A DNA stretch of 64,000 bases, taken from positions 1-64,000 of the IMG/VR virus record IMGVR_UViG_3300037316_000032, one strand, 5' to 3'. Source of the stretch: a virus. The translations under genes were made by a program, and so were the position numbers. Below, piece by piece: positions 56,440 to 64,000 of the stretch (positions are counted from its first letter, which is position 1; each line of letters starts with the position of its first letter). The notes under the pieces were generated by a model. The model did not search any database, was not told the origin of the DNA, and was given only the letters and a program-made list of their open reading frames with translations.

Positions 56440-58448
56440 GGGTGCAACATTTCTATCAGGTCGTGATCATCAATGGTGGCAACCCAAGCTTCCTTATCCG
56501 CGACGCCGTAGGAAACGATAATCCTCTTTCGGTCGGGGTGGCGCGCGAGCCCGTTGGCAAACTCGATCTGCTTAGAGTGGAACACGAACGGCAGGCTGAT
56601 GCACCGCGCGTGATAAGCTGCATCAAAAAACACGAACCTGTGCTGGTAGTAGCGTGTCACCTTGTCAACTTGGTAACGGGCTTCATGAACAAGGCCAAGC
56701 CAGCCGCCCTTGAACGGAATGACCTGTGAGCTGCCGCTCATGTGGTCTACCGCAAACGGAAGAAGGCTCTTGTTAACCGGCTGACCATAGCTGTCTACCA
56801 GCTCATCCAGTCGATAGGCAAAACGCAAGTTGGCGCCGTCAACCCACGGCATCCAGTTCTTTTCATGTTGACGCCGGTTGGGGAGCATCTGGCTCCACTC
56901 GATGATGTGCGGCTGCGTCGTGCTGCGGTCAATCTTCGCCAGTACTTGCTCGCACCAGCCCTCTTTGTTCAGTTCTCGAACCGTGGACGTACTCCACATG
57001 GCGCCGCGCCATTCAAAAATGCGCATGTCCTCGAAGCCAAGCACCATAGGGTATTCCGGTTTCGGCAGGAGGGGCGGAAGAATTTCATTCACAGTTTGAA
57101 TTTCAAGCTCGTTGCTAAGTTTGGCTAAGTAATTCCGGGTCCGAACGGGATGGTCCGCCGAGATTTCCCCATTGTTGACCAGGTAGCGGCCGTCTTTGTC
57201 CATCTTATAGTTGACAGTTCGGACCGTTGTGTATACTTCTTTGTTGACAACGGCCACAGAGGGATTGAGTAGTGCGTAACCAGTTGGGTGGAACCCGGTT
57301 GGTCCAGCCGTCGCCGCCTCCATAGGAACGAACTCCAGCCGCTTCGGCGTGAAGGATGGCGCCAGCTCCTTGAGCGGCTTCAGATAGTGGAACAGGTTCG
57401 TGCGCGCCAGCTCGCGCGCTCCGGTGTACTCCGTCTTGGACAGCGCCAACTTATTACATACGTCAAATCCCTGCTGACGTTTAGCTATATTATAATAAGC
57501 ACTGATCGAGAACTCCTCAGCGGCGCCAACTGTGTGAGCATAACGGTTGATGAACAGAACATCGTCTGGATACGGCAGAGAGAGGATGGGCTCAGAGAAC
57601 AAAAGGCTGGCCATGTTCTTCCCCTTCATGCGGTAGTAATGCGCCAACTCCCACGGCGCCTCGGCGCGCGTCGGGCGCAAGTTATACGCATTGAGCAAAG
57701 TGCGTATAAAGCCTGCATCGTCGCCGGTAGCCAGCAGGCTGTGGGCCAACTTCACATGGGAAATGTAAATCTCCTCAGCAAAGCCGCCCAGCTCTATTCG
57801 TTTGCGGTAGGCCGCAATCGCGCCTTTGTGTTTGCCGCTGTCACCGTAGGACTGGGCAAGATAAAACCAATAGCGCGCGTTCTTCGGTTCTTTCTTCAGC
57901 GCGGCCACCAGCAGCAGAATATCTCGGGAAAATTTGTCCTTCCGGTTGGCGCCATCTGCATGATCTATGAAGTAAATTCCATGCAAAAGCTCCTCACCAG
58001 AAATGGCAAGATATTCGTGCGTGACCCCGACATACTTGCCGGTGGTCGATCGCGCGATGAGGCGCCGGTTGCTGTAGGAAAGCGTGCCACCCTTTTGGAC
58101 TACATCGTAAGCTTGCGCCGTAAGCGTTTCACGAAACGCTTTATCGTCCGCCACCAACTCCATATCTGCATCAACCAGCAATAAATAATCCCACGGAATG
58201 GTGGATGCACGGGCGTAGGCGAGGGCGCTATTGCGAGCTTGTTCGAAATTAACGAAGGGTCCGCGATGGATTTCACCGGGAACACCACGTTCGTCAAAAA
58301 ATCGCTCAATAAGTGCCAATGTGTCATCGGTCGATCCTGTGTCAAAAATTACATAGGCGTCGATGAACGGCACAACGCTGGTGAGACAGCGCACGATCCG
58401 CGCTGCTTCGTTCTTCACTATCATGTTCAGGCAAAGTTTTGGTCGCAC
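56436..58448 (-). CDS. family 2-type glycosyltransferase with TPR and GH130-like domains (670 aa)
   Basis: GTG start at 58448. Domain 1 (about 1-190) is a GT2 enzyme: LCLNMIVKNEAARI, FDTGSTDDT (Asp41/42) and LVDADME with the DxD pair Asp93/Asp95. A helical repeat region (about 195-330) of TPR type follows, including YWFYLAQSYGDSGKHKGAI. The C-terminal half has GFEDMRIFEWRG and WMPWVDGANLRF, resembling a GH130-like propeller. The three-part chain suggests a processive or multi-step glycan enzyme. First gene of the glycan module. Confidence 0.72.
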   Translation of the reverse strand: MRPKLCLNMIVKNEAARIVRCLTSVVPFIDAYVIFDTGSTDDTLALIERFFDERGVPGEIHRGPFVNFEQARNSALAYARASTIPWDYLLLVDADMELVADDKAFRETLTAQAYDVVQKGGTLSYSNRRLIARSTTGKYVGVTHEYLAISGEELLHGIYFIDHADGANRKDKFSRDILLLVAALKKEPKNARYWFYLAQSYGDSGKHKGAIAAYRKRIELGGFAEEIYISHVKLAHSLLATGDDAGFIRTLLNAYNLRPTRAEAPWELAHYYRMKGKNMASLLFSEPILSLPYPDDVLFINRYAHTVGAAEEFSISAYYNIAKRQQGFDVCNKLALSKTEYTGARELARTNLFHYLKPLKELAPSFTPKRLEFVPMEAATAGPTGFHPTGYALLNPSVAVVNKEVYTTVRTVNYKMDKDGRYLVNNGEISADHPVRTRNYLAKLSNELEIQTVNEILPPLLPKPEYPMVLGFEDMRIFEWRGAMWSTSTVRELNKEGWCEQVLAKIDRSTTQPHIIEWSQMLPNRRQHEKNWMPWVDGANLRFAYRLDELVDSYGQPVNKSLLPFAVDHMSGSSQVIPFKGGWLGLVHEARYQVDKVTRYYQHRFVFFDAAYHARCISLPFVFHSKQIEFANGLARHPDRKRIIVSYGVADKEAWVATIDDHDLIEMLHP

Positions 58449-58485
58449 TTGGGGGTCTTCCTCGTTAGGGTCCGAGGACTATAGC

Positions 58486-59136
58486 TCATCCTTGCGAAAC
58501 ACGCAAGGCCCCTGTTGCACCTGCCGCGGCGAATGTTCCGGTGGCGCTATAAACTGCGCCAACCACATGCGGATCATTGGTCGGTGGCGTGTACGAAGTG
58601 TTGAGGACTGGGCCAGCCGGGCCTTGATATCCGGTAGGTCCGGTTGCACCGGTCGCGCCGAGTGCGCCGTTCGCGCCAGTCACGCCGATACCGCCTGCGG
58701 GACCAGAAGGACCAGAAGGACCAGTAACTCCCGTGGCTGCGGCTGGACCAGTAACACCAACAGCACCGTATGGCCCCTGATCTGGCCCTATAGCGCCGGT
58801 TGGACCAGACGGCCCAGTAGTACCAGTCGCGCCAGTATTGCCAACTGCACCAGCCGGGCCTGGATAGCCAACGTTTCCGGTAGGACCAGTAGGGCCAGCC
58901 GGTAAAGCGTTCGGCCCTTGCGGACCCGCAGTGCCGGCCGGGCCGGTAAAGCCTGTCGTGCCAGCCGGGCCAGTGGCGCCGGTTGCCGCACCAGTAGGAC
59001 CAGTGGCCCCAGGCGGACCTTGAAGGCCCGAAGGGCCCTGAATGGCATCAACGACTTGTTTCAGGACCGACCCTTCGATGTTGTCATCATAAGTGTCGAG
59101 AGCGCCCAGCGGGCCGGGGCTTGGAATGTTCGCCAT
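58486..59136 (-). CDS. collagen-like protein (216 aa), paralogue 1
   Basis: An N-terminal anchor domain (YDDNIEGSVLKQVVDAIQG) leads into about 110 residues of Gly-X-Y repeats and a C-terminal beta segment with PPTNDPHVVGAVY. The same anchor and C-terminal motifs occur in the paralogue at 59149-59751. It shares the leader AGGGGTTTG before the ATG. Probably a trimeric fibre or whisker protein. Next to the glycan module. Confidence 0.75.
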   Translation of the reverse strand: MANIPSPGPLGALDTYDDNIEGSVLKQVVDAIQGPSGLQGPPGATGPTGAATGATGPAGTTGFTGPAGTAGPQGPNALPAGPTGPTGNVGYPGPAGAVGNTGATGTTGPSGPTGAIGPDQGPYGAVGVTGPAAATGVTGPSGPSGPAGGIGVTGANGALGATGATGPTGYQGPAGPVLNTSYTPPTNDPHVVGAVYSATGTFAAAGATGALRVSQG

Positions 59137-59148
59137 GTCAAACCCCTA

Positions 59149-59751
59149 TTATGGACCGCCTGAAATTGTCAGCACGCCGCCGTTGCTCCAGACCTGGCCA
59201 GTGACGCCAGGATTGGAAGTCGGCGGAATGAACAAGGCGGGATTGTTACCTGTCGGGCCTGTTATGCCTTGGGCACCGTTATTACCTTGAGCGCCGGCAG
59301 CACCAGCGTTACCTTGCGGGCCAGTTGGACCAGCAGGGCCAGTGACGCCAGTCGGGCCGGCTGGGCCGGTTGCGGCACCAGTAGGACCGGTCGCACCTTG
59401 CAGACCTGTTACGCCGCTCGATTGACCAGCAGGGCCTTGTGGACCCTGGACACCTGCATAACCTTGCGCGCCAACCGGACCTTGCGGACCTGTGGCACCA
59501 GTGGCGCTAGTGGCACCAGCGGGACCACCTGGGCCTGTTGGGCCAACGGCGGGGCCAGTGGCACCAGTCACACCAGTCGGACCAGTCGAACCTGTGGAGG
59601 CGCCGGCTGCGCCAGTCGGGCCGGCTGAACCTGTCGGGCCAGCAGCGCCAGTCACGCCACCGGTGGGACCTGCATTGATAAAGTCCACGACCTGTTTCAG
59701 AACAGGACCAATTTGGTTGCGATCATAATTGTTTGAGGACAAGATCGTCAT
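59149..59751 (-). CDS. collagen-like protein (200 aa), paralogue 2
   Basis: Anchor ([20 protein letters not shown]), about 120 residues of Gly-X-Y triplets rich in Gly-Pro-Thr, Gly-Ala-Thr and Gly-Pro-Gln, and a C-terminal motif [17 protein letters not shown]. The leader before the ATG is the same AATAGGGGTTTG as in paralogue 1, so a duplication is likely. Confidence 0.75.
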   Translation of the reverse strand: MTILSSNNYDRNQIGPVLKQVVDFINAGPTGGVTGAAGPTGSAGPTGAAGASTGSTGPTGVTGATGPAVGPTGPGGPAGATSATGATGPQGPVGAQGYAGVQGPQGPAGQSSGVTGLQGATGPTGAATGPAGPTGVTGPAGPTGPQGNAGAAGAQGNNGAQGITGPTGNNPALFIPPTSNPGVTGQVWSNGGVLTISGGP

Positions 59752-59763
59752 GGCAAACCCCTA

Positions 59764-59961
59764 TTACGGTCCTGTCGGACCAGTTGCACCCGCCGTACCA
59801 GTCGGGCCAGCAGGCCCCGTTGGTCCACCCGCACCAGCATCGGCGTTCAAGATGAGAACAATGTCTCGAAGGATCGAGCCAATCGCGTTTACGTCCGGCC
59901 GTTCCGGAACAGGAAGCGGAAGGGTCGGCATATAGTTCGGATCGGTTGCGCCTGTCGGCAT
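59764..59961 (-). CDS. short collagen-like protein (65 aa), paralogue 3
   Basis: The ATG at 59961 has a GGAG site. The anchor (VNAIGSILRDIVLILNADAG) is followed by only about 20 residues of Gly-X-Y ([13 protein letters not shown]) and no C-terminal head. It looks like a trimmed version of paralogues 1 and 2, either a functional short whisker base or a degraded copy. Confidence 0.6.
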   Translation of the reverse strand: MPTGATDPNYMPTLPLPVPERPDVNAIGSILRDIVLILNADAGAGGPTGPAGPTGTAGATGPTGP

Positions 59962-60011
59962 GGTGAACTCCAAATCTGTAGTTGGTCTATCTGCTATTCC
60001 TTACGAACTCC

Positions 60012-62282
60012 TTAACCGACCCCACCATGAACCGGCAAAGCGTTCGGCCCCTTCATATTGCCCGTAAGCGCGGTGGTCGGGCCCATCTGGTGGCCCGAAA
60101 TGCGTGATGGTTGAGAGCCTTGCGCCTGGGCCGAGGCAGTGGCCATATCCAGTCCTCCGGTGGATGCGGGTCCCTGGGCTCCCTCGGGCGTGCCAATATG
60201 AGCAGGCGGACCTTCCGGCATGTGGGCGCGCGCGGCCAGTACACCGGCTGTCAGTTCGGTGGCGATGCGCTTAACACCCGCGTCGACGCCGGCCTGGACA
60301 GCCTTCTGGATCGCTTCGTCCACGCCGCCTTGCTGCTGTTGCTGCTGTTGCTGTGCTTCCATTTTCTCGATCACATCTTCGGGCGGCACAATGTCGCTGC
60401 CCATACCAATCGTCGCGGCGATAGACCGGATGATATTGGCGCGACCCTTGAGCCCGATGATCTTCATGTCGACAGGGTTCTGCGTGGCCTGCGCAAACTC
60501 GATCTGGCGCTGGCGCTGTGTCTCGCGCTGGATGGCTACGTTGACACCCTGGACGGTTATCTTCTCCTCGCCGGTGAGCAAGCCGCTCGTATCCGTGAGC
60601 ATGATCAAGTCGCCCAACTGCATGAGGGCCGTTTCCAGCACGTCACGGTCTATATTGGCGCTAACAGTCTGCAAAATCTTACTGGCGTTGCCCATTAACA
60701 TCGCAAGGCCAGACGCGGTACGCCCAGCCCCGCTGCCCGCTTGTCCACCTACGTATTTTGGTATGGCGGAAACGTCGTCCGAAATACTTACAAACTCCTG
60801 GAACACGGAGATCAGTTGTTGCGCGTTCGACTGCGGCTGGAAGAACGTGATCGGTAGCGATTTGTTGTCGCCTACCGGATCGTTGCGCACATGCCATCGT
60901 TTCCACGGGTACATATCCTCCCCATTTTCCTCCGGCGACAGACGAGAGTCGTTGACCACGACCTGCGGACCCGACGCGATGCTGAGATTGTTGATAAGGC
61001 TGCGCAGCGTGCTGTTGGCCGCGTCCTGCAAGTCCGAGAGCAGATCGGTCAGTCCATTTCCAATGGGCGTACCAGGTACTTTTTCGAATGATGTAATGAA
61101 GTACGGGTGGCGCTGGCGCGGCGACGGCGACAAATGCGCCTTGATAACGTGACTACCCACAACCCAAGCCTGAATGGAATAATCACGCAGTTCGTCAGGA
61201 ACTGCAAGGCCATACTCCTGAAGGACACGTCCTTGAACATTGCCATTGAACTCCATCATCGAGATCAAGCCTGACCGGTTCCAGGCGGGATTTTCGCGGC
61301 TCTCCAACACGGCACGCTCGGCGTCCGTGGTATCCCAGTTGTCGTACAGGCCGCCGCGGCCATACTCATCCAAGACCGCTTTTACTTCGTCTTGGTTGTA
61401 GCCCGGCAGATCGAGCAGATCATTCAGCTCGGCGCGCGTGATGCGCAGCTTCTCGATCACGTTTGCGTTTTCGATATCAGCGACGCCGGGCGTAAACCAT
61501 AGGTCGAACGGCGAGACACGGTTCCATGTAAGTGTTGGCTGTTGCACAACAGTAGGCTGTCCACCCCCTTCGGGCCAGACCACCGCAGGTATGACTTTAA
61601 CCACCGGGCCCTTGAGGCAGGCGAACGGAAAAATAGGGAGATCGACAAGGAACTCTGCGAGCGCATGATAGAACCCTCCTTCACGCAATAGCCCCTCGAT
61701 CTTGTCTTCGCTGTCGCGGGCCTGCTCTACTGCTTTCTTTTTCGCTGCTTCCTTCGCGCTCTCCAACAGCGCGCGCTTGCGCTCGGCGGTATCTGATGGG
61801 TCAGGCGGCTTACCCTGTTGGTGCTGAGTGACTTGCTGCGCCTCGGACTGCATCAACTGGTCGATGTTCTGAAGGATGTTCTGCGGAATGTCCGGGTCGG
61901 CGGACGGCCGGATGGCCCACGGCCGATCTTCCCCGAGGTACACGTCACGCAAAAGTGAACTGGCGGCGCGGCACTTCTGGGCGATCAGGCGGGCATAGAT
62001 TTCGCTGCCATTGAACTTCTTCAAGTCCTGGAGCTTCTGAGGATCATATTGTCCATTAAACGTCCGCAGAGCCGATAACAGGCGCTCAGACCACCCGTTC
62101 ACCGTGTTGCGGTGGTTGCGGAAAATCTCGAACTGCCCTTTAATGTAGCCCGCCAGCGGCGTCACGTCCGGCTCGGCAGGCTGCGCGGCAGCGGCCTTAT
62201 CAGTGGCTTGCTGCTGGAGCTGCTGTTCGAGGGCGGCGGGCGGCACCACGGAGATAACGCCAGATTGACCAAGGTCTGCCAT
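60012..62282 (-). CDS. portal protein (756 aa)
   Basis: Start at the ATG at 62282 (MADLGQSGVISVV) or a GTG at 62318. A podovirus-type portal: N-terminal crown part after a Gln-rich stretch, clip and wing regions in the middle (VSPFDLWFTPGVADIEN, WNRSGLISMMEFNG), a conserved segment near QSNAQQLISVFQEF, and a C-terminal region with a Gln run (QQQQQQQQGG). It would form the DNA-entry vertex and bind the terminase. First of the leftward structural genes. Confidence 0.82.
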   Translation of the reverse strand: MADLGQSGVISVVPPAALEQQLQQQATDKAAAAQPAEPDVTPLAGYIKGQFEIFRNHRNTVNGWSERLLSALRTFNGQYDPQKLQDLKKFNGSEIYARLIAQKCRAASSLLRDVYLGEDRPWAIRPSADPDIPQNILQNIDQLMQSEAQQVTQHQQGKPPDPSDTAERKRALLESAKEAAKKKAVEQARDSEDKIEGLLREGGFYHALAEFLVDLPIFPFACLKGPVVKVIPAVVWPEGGGQPTVVQQPTLTWNRVSPFDLWFTPGVADIENANVIEKLRITRAELNDLLDLPGYNQDEVKAVLDEYGRGGLYDNWDTTDAERAVLESRENPAWNRSGLISMMEFNGNVQGRVLQEYGLAVPDELRDYSIQAWVVGSHVIKAHLSPSPRQRHPYFITSFEKVPGTPIGNGLTDLLSDLQDAANSTLRSLINNLSIASGPQVVVNDSRLSPEENGEDMYPWKRWHVRNDPVGDNKSLPITFFQPQSNAQQLISVFQEFVSISDDVSAIPKYVGGQAGSGAGRTASGLAMLMGNASKILQTVSANIDRDVLETALMQLGDLIMLTDTSGLLTGEEKITVQGVNVAIQRETQRQRQIEFAQATQNPVDMKIIGLKGRANIIRSIAATIGMGSDIVPPEDVIEKMEAQQQQQQQQGGVDEAIQKAVQAGVDAGVKRIATELTAGVLAARAHMPEGPPAHIGTPEGAQGPASTGGLDMATASAQAQGSQPSRISGHQMGPTTALTGNMKGPNALPVHGGVG

Positions 62283-62415
62283 GAATGTCCCGGATGAAAA
62301 ATGATGCGCTCCAGGCACGCTACCTGCTACCCGCTAACAATTTCTTAAGATATTTGACTTGCTTTTTTATTACCTTCACGGTAAAAGGGGGGCATCCTCC
62401 TGGGAAGAAAGACCA
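62283..62415. promoter_or_regulatory. divergent region between portal and terminase genes
   Basis: About 130 bp separate the leftward portal gene from the rightward terminase genes. It contains an AT-rich segment around 62340-62370 (including TTGACT) and palindrome site 18. Divergent promoters are expected here; no confident -10/-35 pair could be chosen. Confidence 0.4.
62370..62384. repeat. 15-bp palindrome TTACCTTCACGGTAA (site 18, one mismatch)
   Basis: Left arm is TTACCT. Located 31 bp before the ATG at 62416 in the divergent portal/terminase gap. Confidence 0.75.
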
Positions 62416-62961
62416 ATGCCCGAACCGTTCCAAGCGCTTGTCCCCATCGACACCGGCATAGTGGCGCCGGTCGCGCTACCCGCCCTCTCGCCCCCCGAAC
62501 TCGGCGCTCTGGCCGCCGAGATCGCGCGTGATCTCCGTGATCTGGAGCTGGTCCTGGCTGACTACAAGCTCACCCTAGAGCAGTACAACTACCTGAAATA
62601 TAATCCTTTTTTTAAGAAAATCCTTGAAATTGCCATAATTGACTGGAATAGTTCGAACTCGGTTCACAAACGACTTCAAATCGAGGCAGCCACCTACCTT
62701 GAACAGGGTATGCCCGTCATGGGCGCCCGCATGTTGAACGAACGGGAGGAACTGAAAGATGTTGTTGAAACAGCGAAAATGTTTGCCAAAGTCGCAGGTA
62801 TCGGGGAAGATAAAAGCTCGGTCGGCACGGGCGAAAAATTCTCGATCCACATCGACTTGGGTGGCGACAAAACCCTCCGAGTTACGAAAGATATCACTCC
62901 AGCATCAGGCGCAAAAGAAAGCGCGGCTGGCGACGAACCGCCCAAGGGTGGCGTTCTTTGA
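62416..62961 (+). CDS. small terminase subunit-like protein (181 aa)
   Basis: Start at the ATG at 62416 (ribosome site GGGAAGAAAG). The N-terminal half is helical (LAAEIARDLRDLELVLADYK, then LEQYNYLKYNPFFKKIL). The region VETAKMFAKVAGIG then GEKFSIHIDLGGDKTLRV is a pattern I recall from small terminase-like proteins of podovirus-type phages. A basic/acidic mixed tail follows. Two genes before terL, so the role in DNA recognition for packaging is likely but not proven. Confidence 0.7.
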   Translation: MPEPFQALVPIDTGIVAPVALPALSPPELGALAAEIARDLRDLELVLADYKLTLEQYNYLKYNPFFKKILEIAIIDWNSSNSVHKRLQIEAATYLEQGMPVMGARMLNEREELKDVVETAKMFAKVAGIGEDKSSVGTGEKFSIHIDLGGDKTLRVTKDITPASGAKESAAGDEPPKGGVL

Positions 62962-63682
62962 TATCGAAAACGGCCCGTCGCTCGGCTACTTCTGGGGCAA
63001 GCTGTGGGAAACCAGCATCCTGCGCGTCGAGCAGCCGTGGTACATGCTCTCGTTCTCGTACAAGTGGCTAGGCGAAAAGAAAGTCTACACCCACTCACTC
63101 CCAGAATATCCTGGGTACAATCGAAACCCAGAAGACGACAGCTCCCTGTTGCGGGACCTGCACAAACTATTTGATGAAGCAGACGTGTTGATTGCGCACA
63201 ACGGCGATCGGTTCGACATTCGAAAATCAAACGCCCGCTTCATTATCAACGGCATGACGCCGCCGTCGCCTTATAAGACGATTGACACGCTGAAAGTAGC
63301 GCGCCGCTATTTTCACTTCGAGAGCAACAAGCTAAATGACCTAGCCAGGTATTTCGGGCTCGGCCAAAAGCTCGTCCACACTGGGTTCGATCTGTGGGCC
63401 CGGTGTATGCGCAAAGACCCCAAAGCGTGGGACATGATGTGCCGCTACAATCGCCACGATATCGTTTTGCTGGAAGGCGTCTATCAGCGCCTCAAGCCAT
63501 ATATGGTTAATCACCCCGATTTAACCTTATATACAGACAAACCGGACAATCCTGAGTGCCCAACGTGCAAGTCTACGCACGTCACCCGTCAGGGCTTCAA
63601 GGTAAGCCGGACCAGGAAATACCGGCAATACAAGTGCCAGGACTGCGCTTCGTGGTTCCAAGGCGCCCTCATAAAGGACTGA
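62948..63682 (+). CDS. RNase H-like (DnaQ-type) exonuclease with zinc ribbon (244 aa)
   Basis: A GTG at 62948 overlaps the end of the previous gene by 14 bases. This start places the first strand directly at FFDIENG (Asp5, Glu7); a frame open to 62759 would mostly shadow the terminase gene. Further catalytic segments are LIAHNGDRFDIRKSN and NRHDIVLLEG, giving the DEDD set of 3'-5' exonucleases. The C-terminus has a zinc ribbon (CPTCKSTHVTRQG and CQDCASW). Located between terminase genes, which suggests a role at genome ends or in packaging. Confidence 0.78.
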   Translation: MAFFDIENGPSLGYFWGKLWETSILRVEQPWYMLSFSYKWLGEKKVYTHSLPEYPGYNRNPEDDSSLLRDLHKLFDEADVLIAHNGDRFDIRKSNARFIINGMTPPSPYKTIDTLKVARRYFHFESNKLNDLARYFGLGQKLVHTGFDLWARCMRKDPKAWDMMCRYNRHDIVLLEGVYQRLKPYMVNHPDLTLYTDKPDNPECPTCKSTHVTRQGFKVSRTRKYRQYKCQDCASWFQGALIKD

Positions 63683-63686
63683 CCCC

Positions 63687-64000
63687 GTGGCTGACTTAGA
63701 TTACGTCGCACCCCCGACCTGCGCAGCGTTCATGAAATCAGATGCGTTCGGTCGTCTTATCGCTGGCCCAGTGGGTTCCGGCAAGACGACCGCGTGTGTG
63801 ATCGAGCTGCTGCGCCGGTCGATCCTTCAGACACCGGGCAAGGACGGCAAGCGGTACACCCGCCACGCCGTTGTCCGGCAGACATTGAAGCAGTTGAAGG
63901 ACACCGTTCTCAAAGACTGCCGCGCATGGCTCGGCCATTTAGGCGAATGGAAAGTGTCCGAGGGCACCTTCCACCTTCAATTCGATGACGTGATCTCCGA
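63687..64000 (+). CDS. terL: terminase large subunit, N-terminal part (continues beyond window)
   Basis: A GTG at 63687 starts a frame open to the right edge. The visible 104 residues begin with VADLDYVAPPTCAAF, then the ATPase P-loop AGPVGSGKTTA (Walker A about 27-34), and an HAVVRQTLKQLKDTVLKDC segment typical of terminase large subunits in podovirus-type phages. The Walker B and nuclease domain lie outside the window. It powers genome packaging into the procapsid. Confidence 0.85.
   Translation, partial: MADLDYVAPPTCAAFMKSDAFGRLIAGPVGSGKTTACVIELLRRSILQTPGKDGKRYTRHAVVRQTLKQLKDTVLKDCRAWLGHLGEWKVSEGTFHLQFDDVIS

Noticed and set aside
57288-58184. Plus-strand open frame opposite the 670-residue glycosyltransferase gene
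   Set aside because: Antisense shadow of a GC-rich gene with clear GT2 and propeller motifs on the other strand.
60220-61152. Long plus-strand open frame opposite the portal gene (310 codons)
   Set aside because: It is antisense to the well-supported portal, has Cys/Ser/Arg-rich shadow composition and no ribosome site or family match.

Overview
The window is a large piece of a tailed double-stranded DNA phage genome (Caudoviricetes). It carries a portal, a P22-like coat protein, a scaffold, terminase genes, a family A DNA polymerase, a primase-helicase and a lysis cassette. Genes are packed head to tail, with dozens of ATGA, GTGA and TAATG stop/start overlaps. I see no integrase, excisionase or classical CI-type repressor, so a lytic lifestyle is likely, with the caveat that the window is incomplete: a membrane-protein gene runs off the left edge and terL runs off the right edge. 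No tape-measure or tail-tube protein is recognisable, while one very long internal-virion-type protein is present, which suggests podovirus morphology. A lipobox lipoprotein next to a GH24 lysozyme points to a Gram-negative, probably proteobacterial, host. No phage RNA polymerase is visible, so host RNA polymerase is presumably used.

Layout. (1) 1-4972, minus strand: an accessory cluster with small membrane proteins, an OmpR-type winged-helix protein, small virion-like proteins ending in collagen-like Gly-X-Thr triplets, an Acb2/Tad1-like anti-defence protein, tRNA-Pro(UGG) and a cluster of strong RNA hairpins. (2) 4973-5798: a non-coding divergent control region. (3) 5799-9952, plus strand: a train of small overlapping, mostly unknown early genes. 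(4) 10124-28561, plus strand: a MoxR-type ATPase with a VWA/metallopeptidase-like partner, several nucleases (two VRR-NUC, endonuclease VII, PD-(D/E)XK, two HNH-like), DNA polymerase, nucleotide-metabolism genes including an HNH-like/DUF4406 fusion, a SNF2-type helicase and an AEP primase-helicase. (5) 28536-62282, minus strand (read right to left): portal, three collagen-like proteins, a glycan-modification module (three glycosyltransferase-like proteins and one SAM methyltransferase), small head proteins, scaffold, coat, adaptors, collagen-like fibres, lysis genes, and large tail or ejection proteins. (6) 62416-64000, plus strand: small-terminase-like gene, RNase H-like exonuclease, and the start of terL.

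Two themes are not explained by ordinary annotation. First, a 15-bp palindrome TTACCGNNNCGGTAA occurs 18 times (15 with both arms perfect, 3 with one mismatch) across early and late regions, on both sides of gene boundaries and inside genes. The intergenic copies usually lie about 20-40 bp before a start codon. Nine copies lie inside genes, and seven of those sit in the same codon register, encoding Val/Phe-Thr-Ala/Val-x-Val, sometimes in Pro-Ala linkers. This looks like a genome-wide operator or 'stoperator' system, or a short mobile palindrome. Second, Thr-rich collagen-like repeats are spread over about ten genes, several as short C-terminal tags on unrelated small proteins, and lie next to a phage-encoded glycosyltransferase/methyltransferase module. 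A surface-glycosylated collagenous virion decoration is a reasonable hypothesis. All functional calls come from reading motifs by eye; no database search was run.
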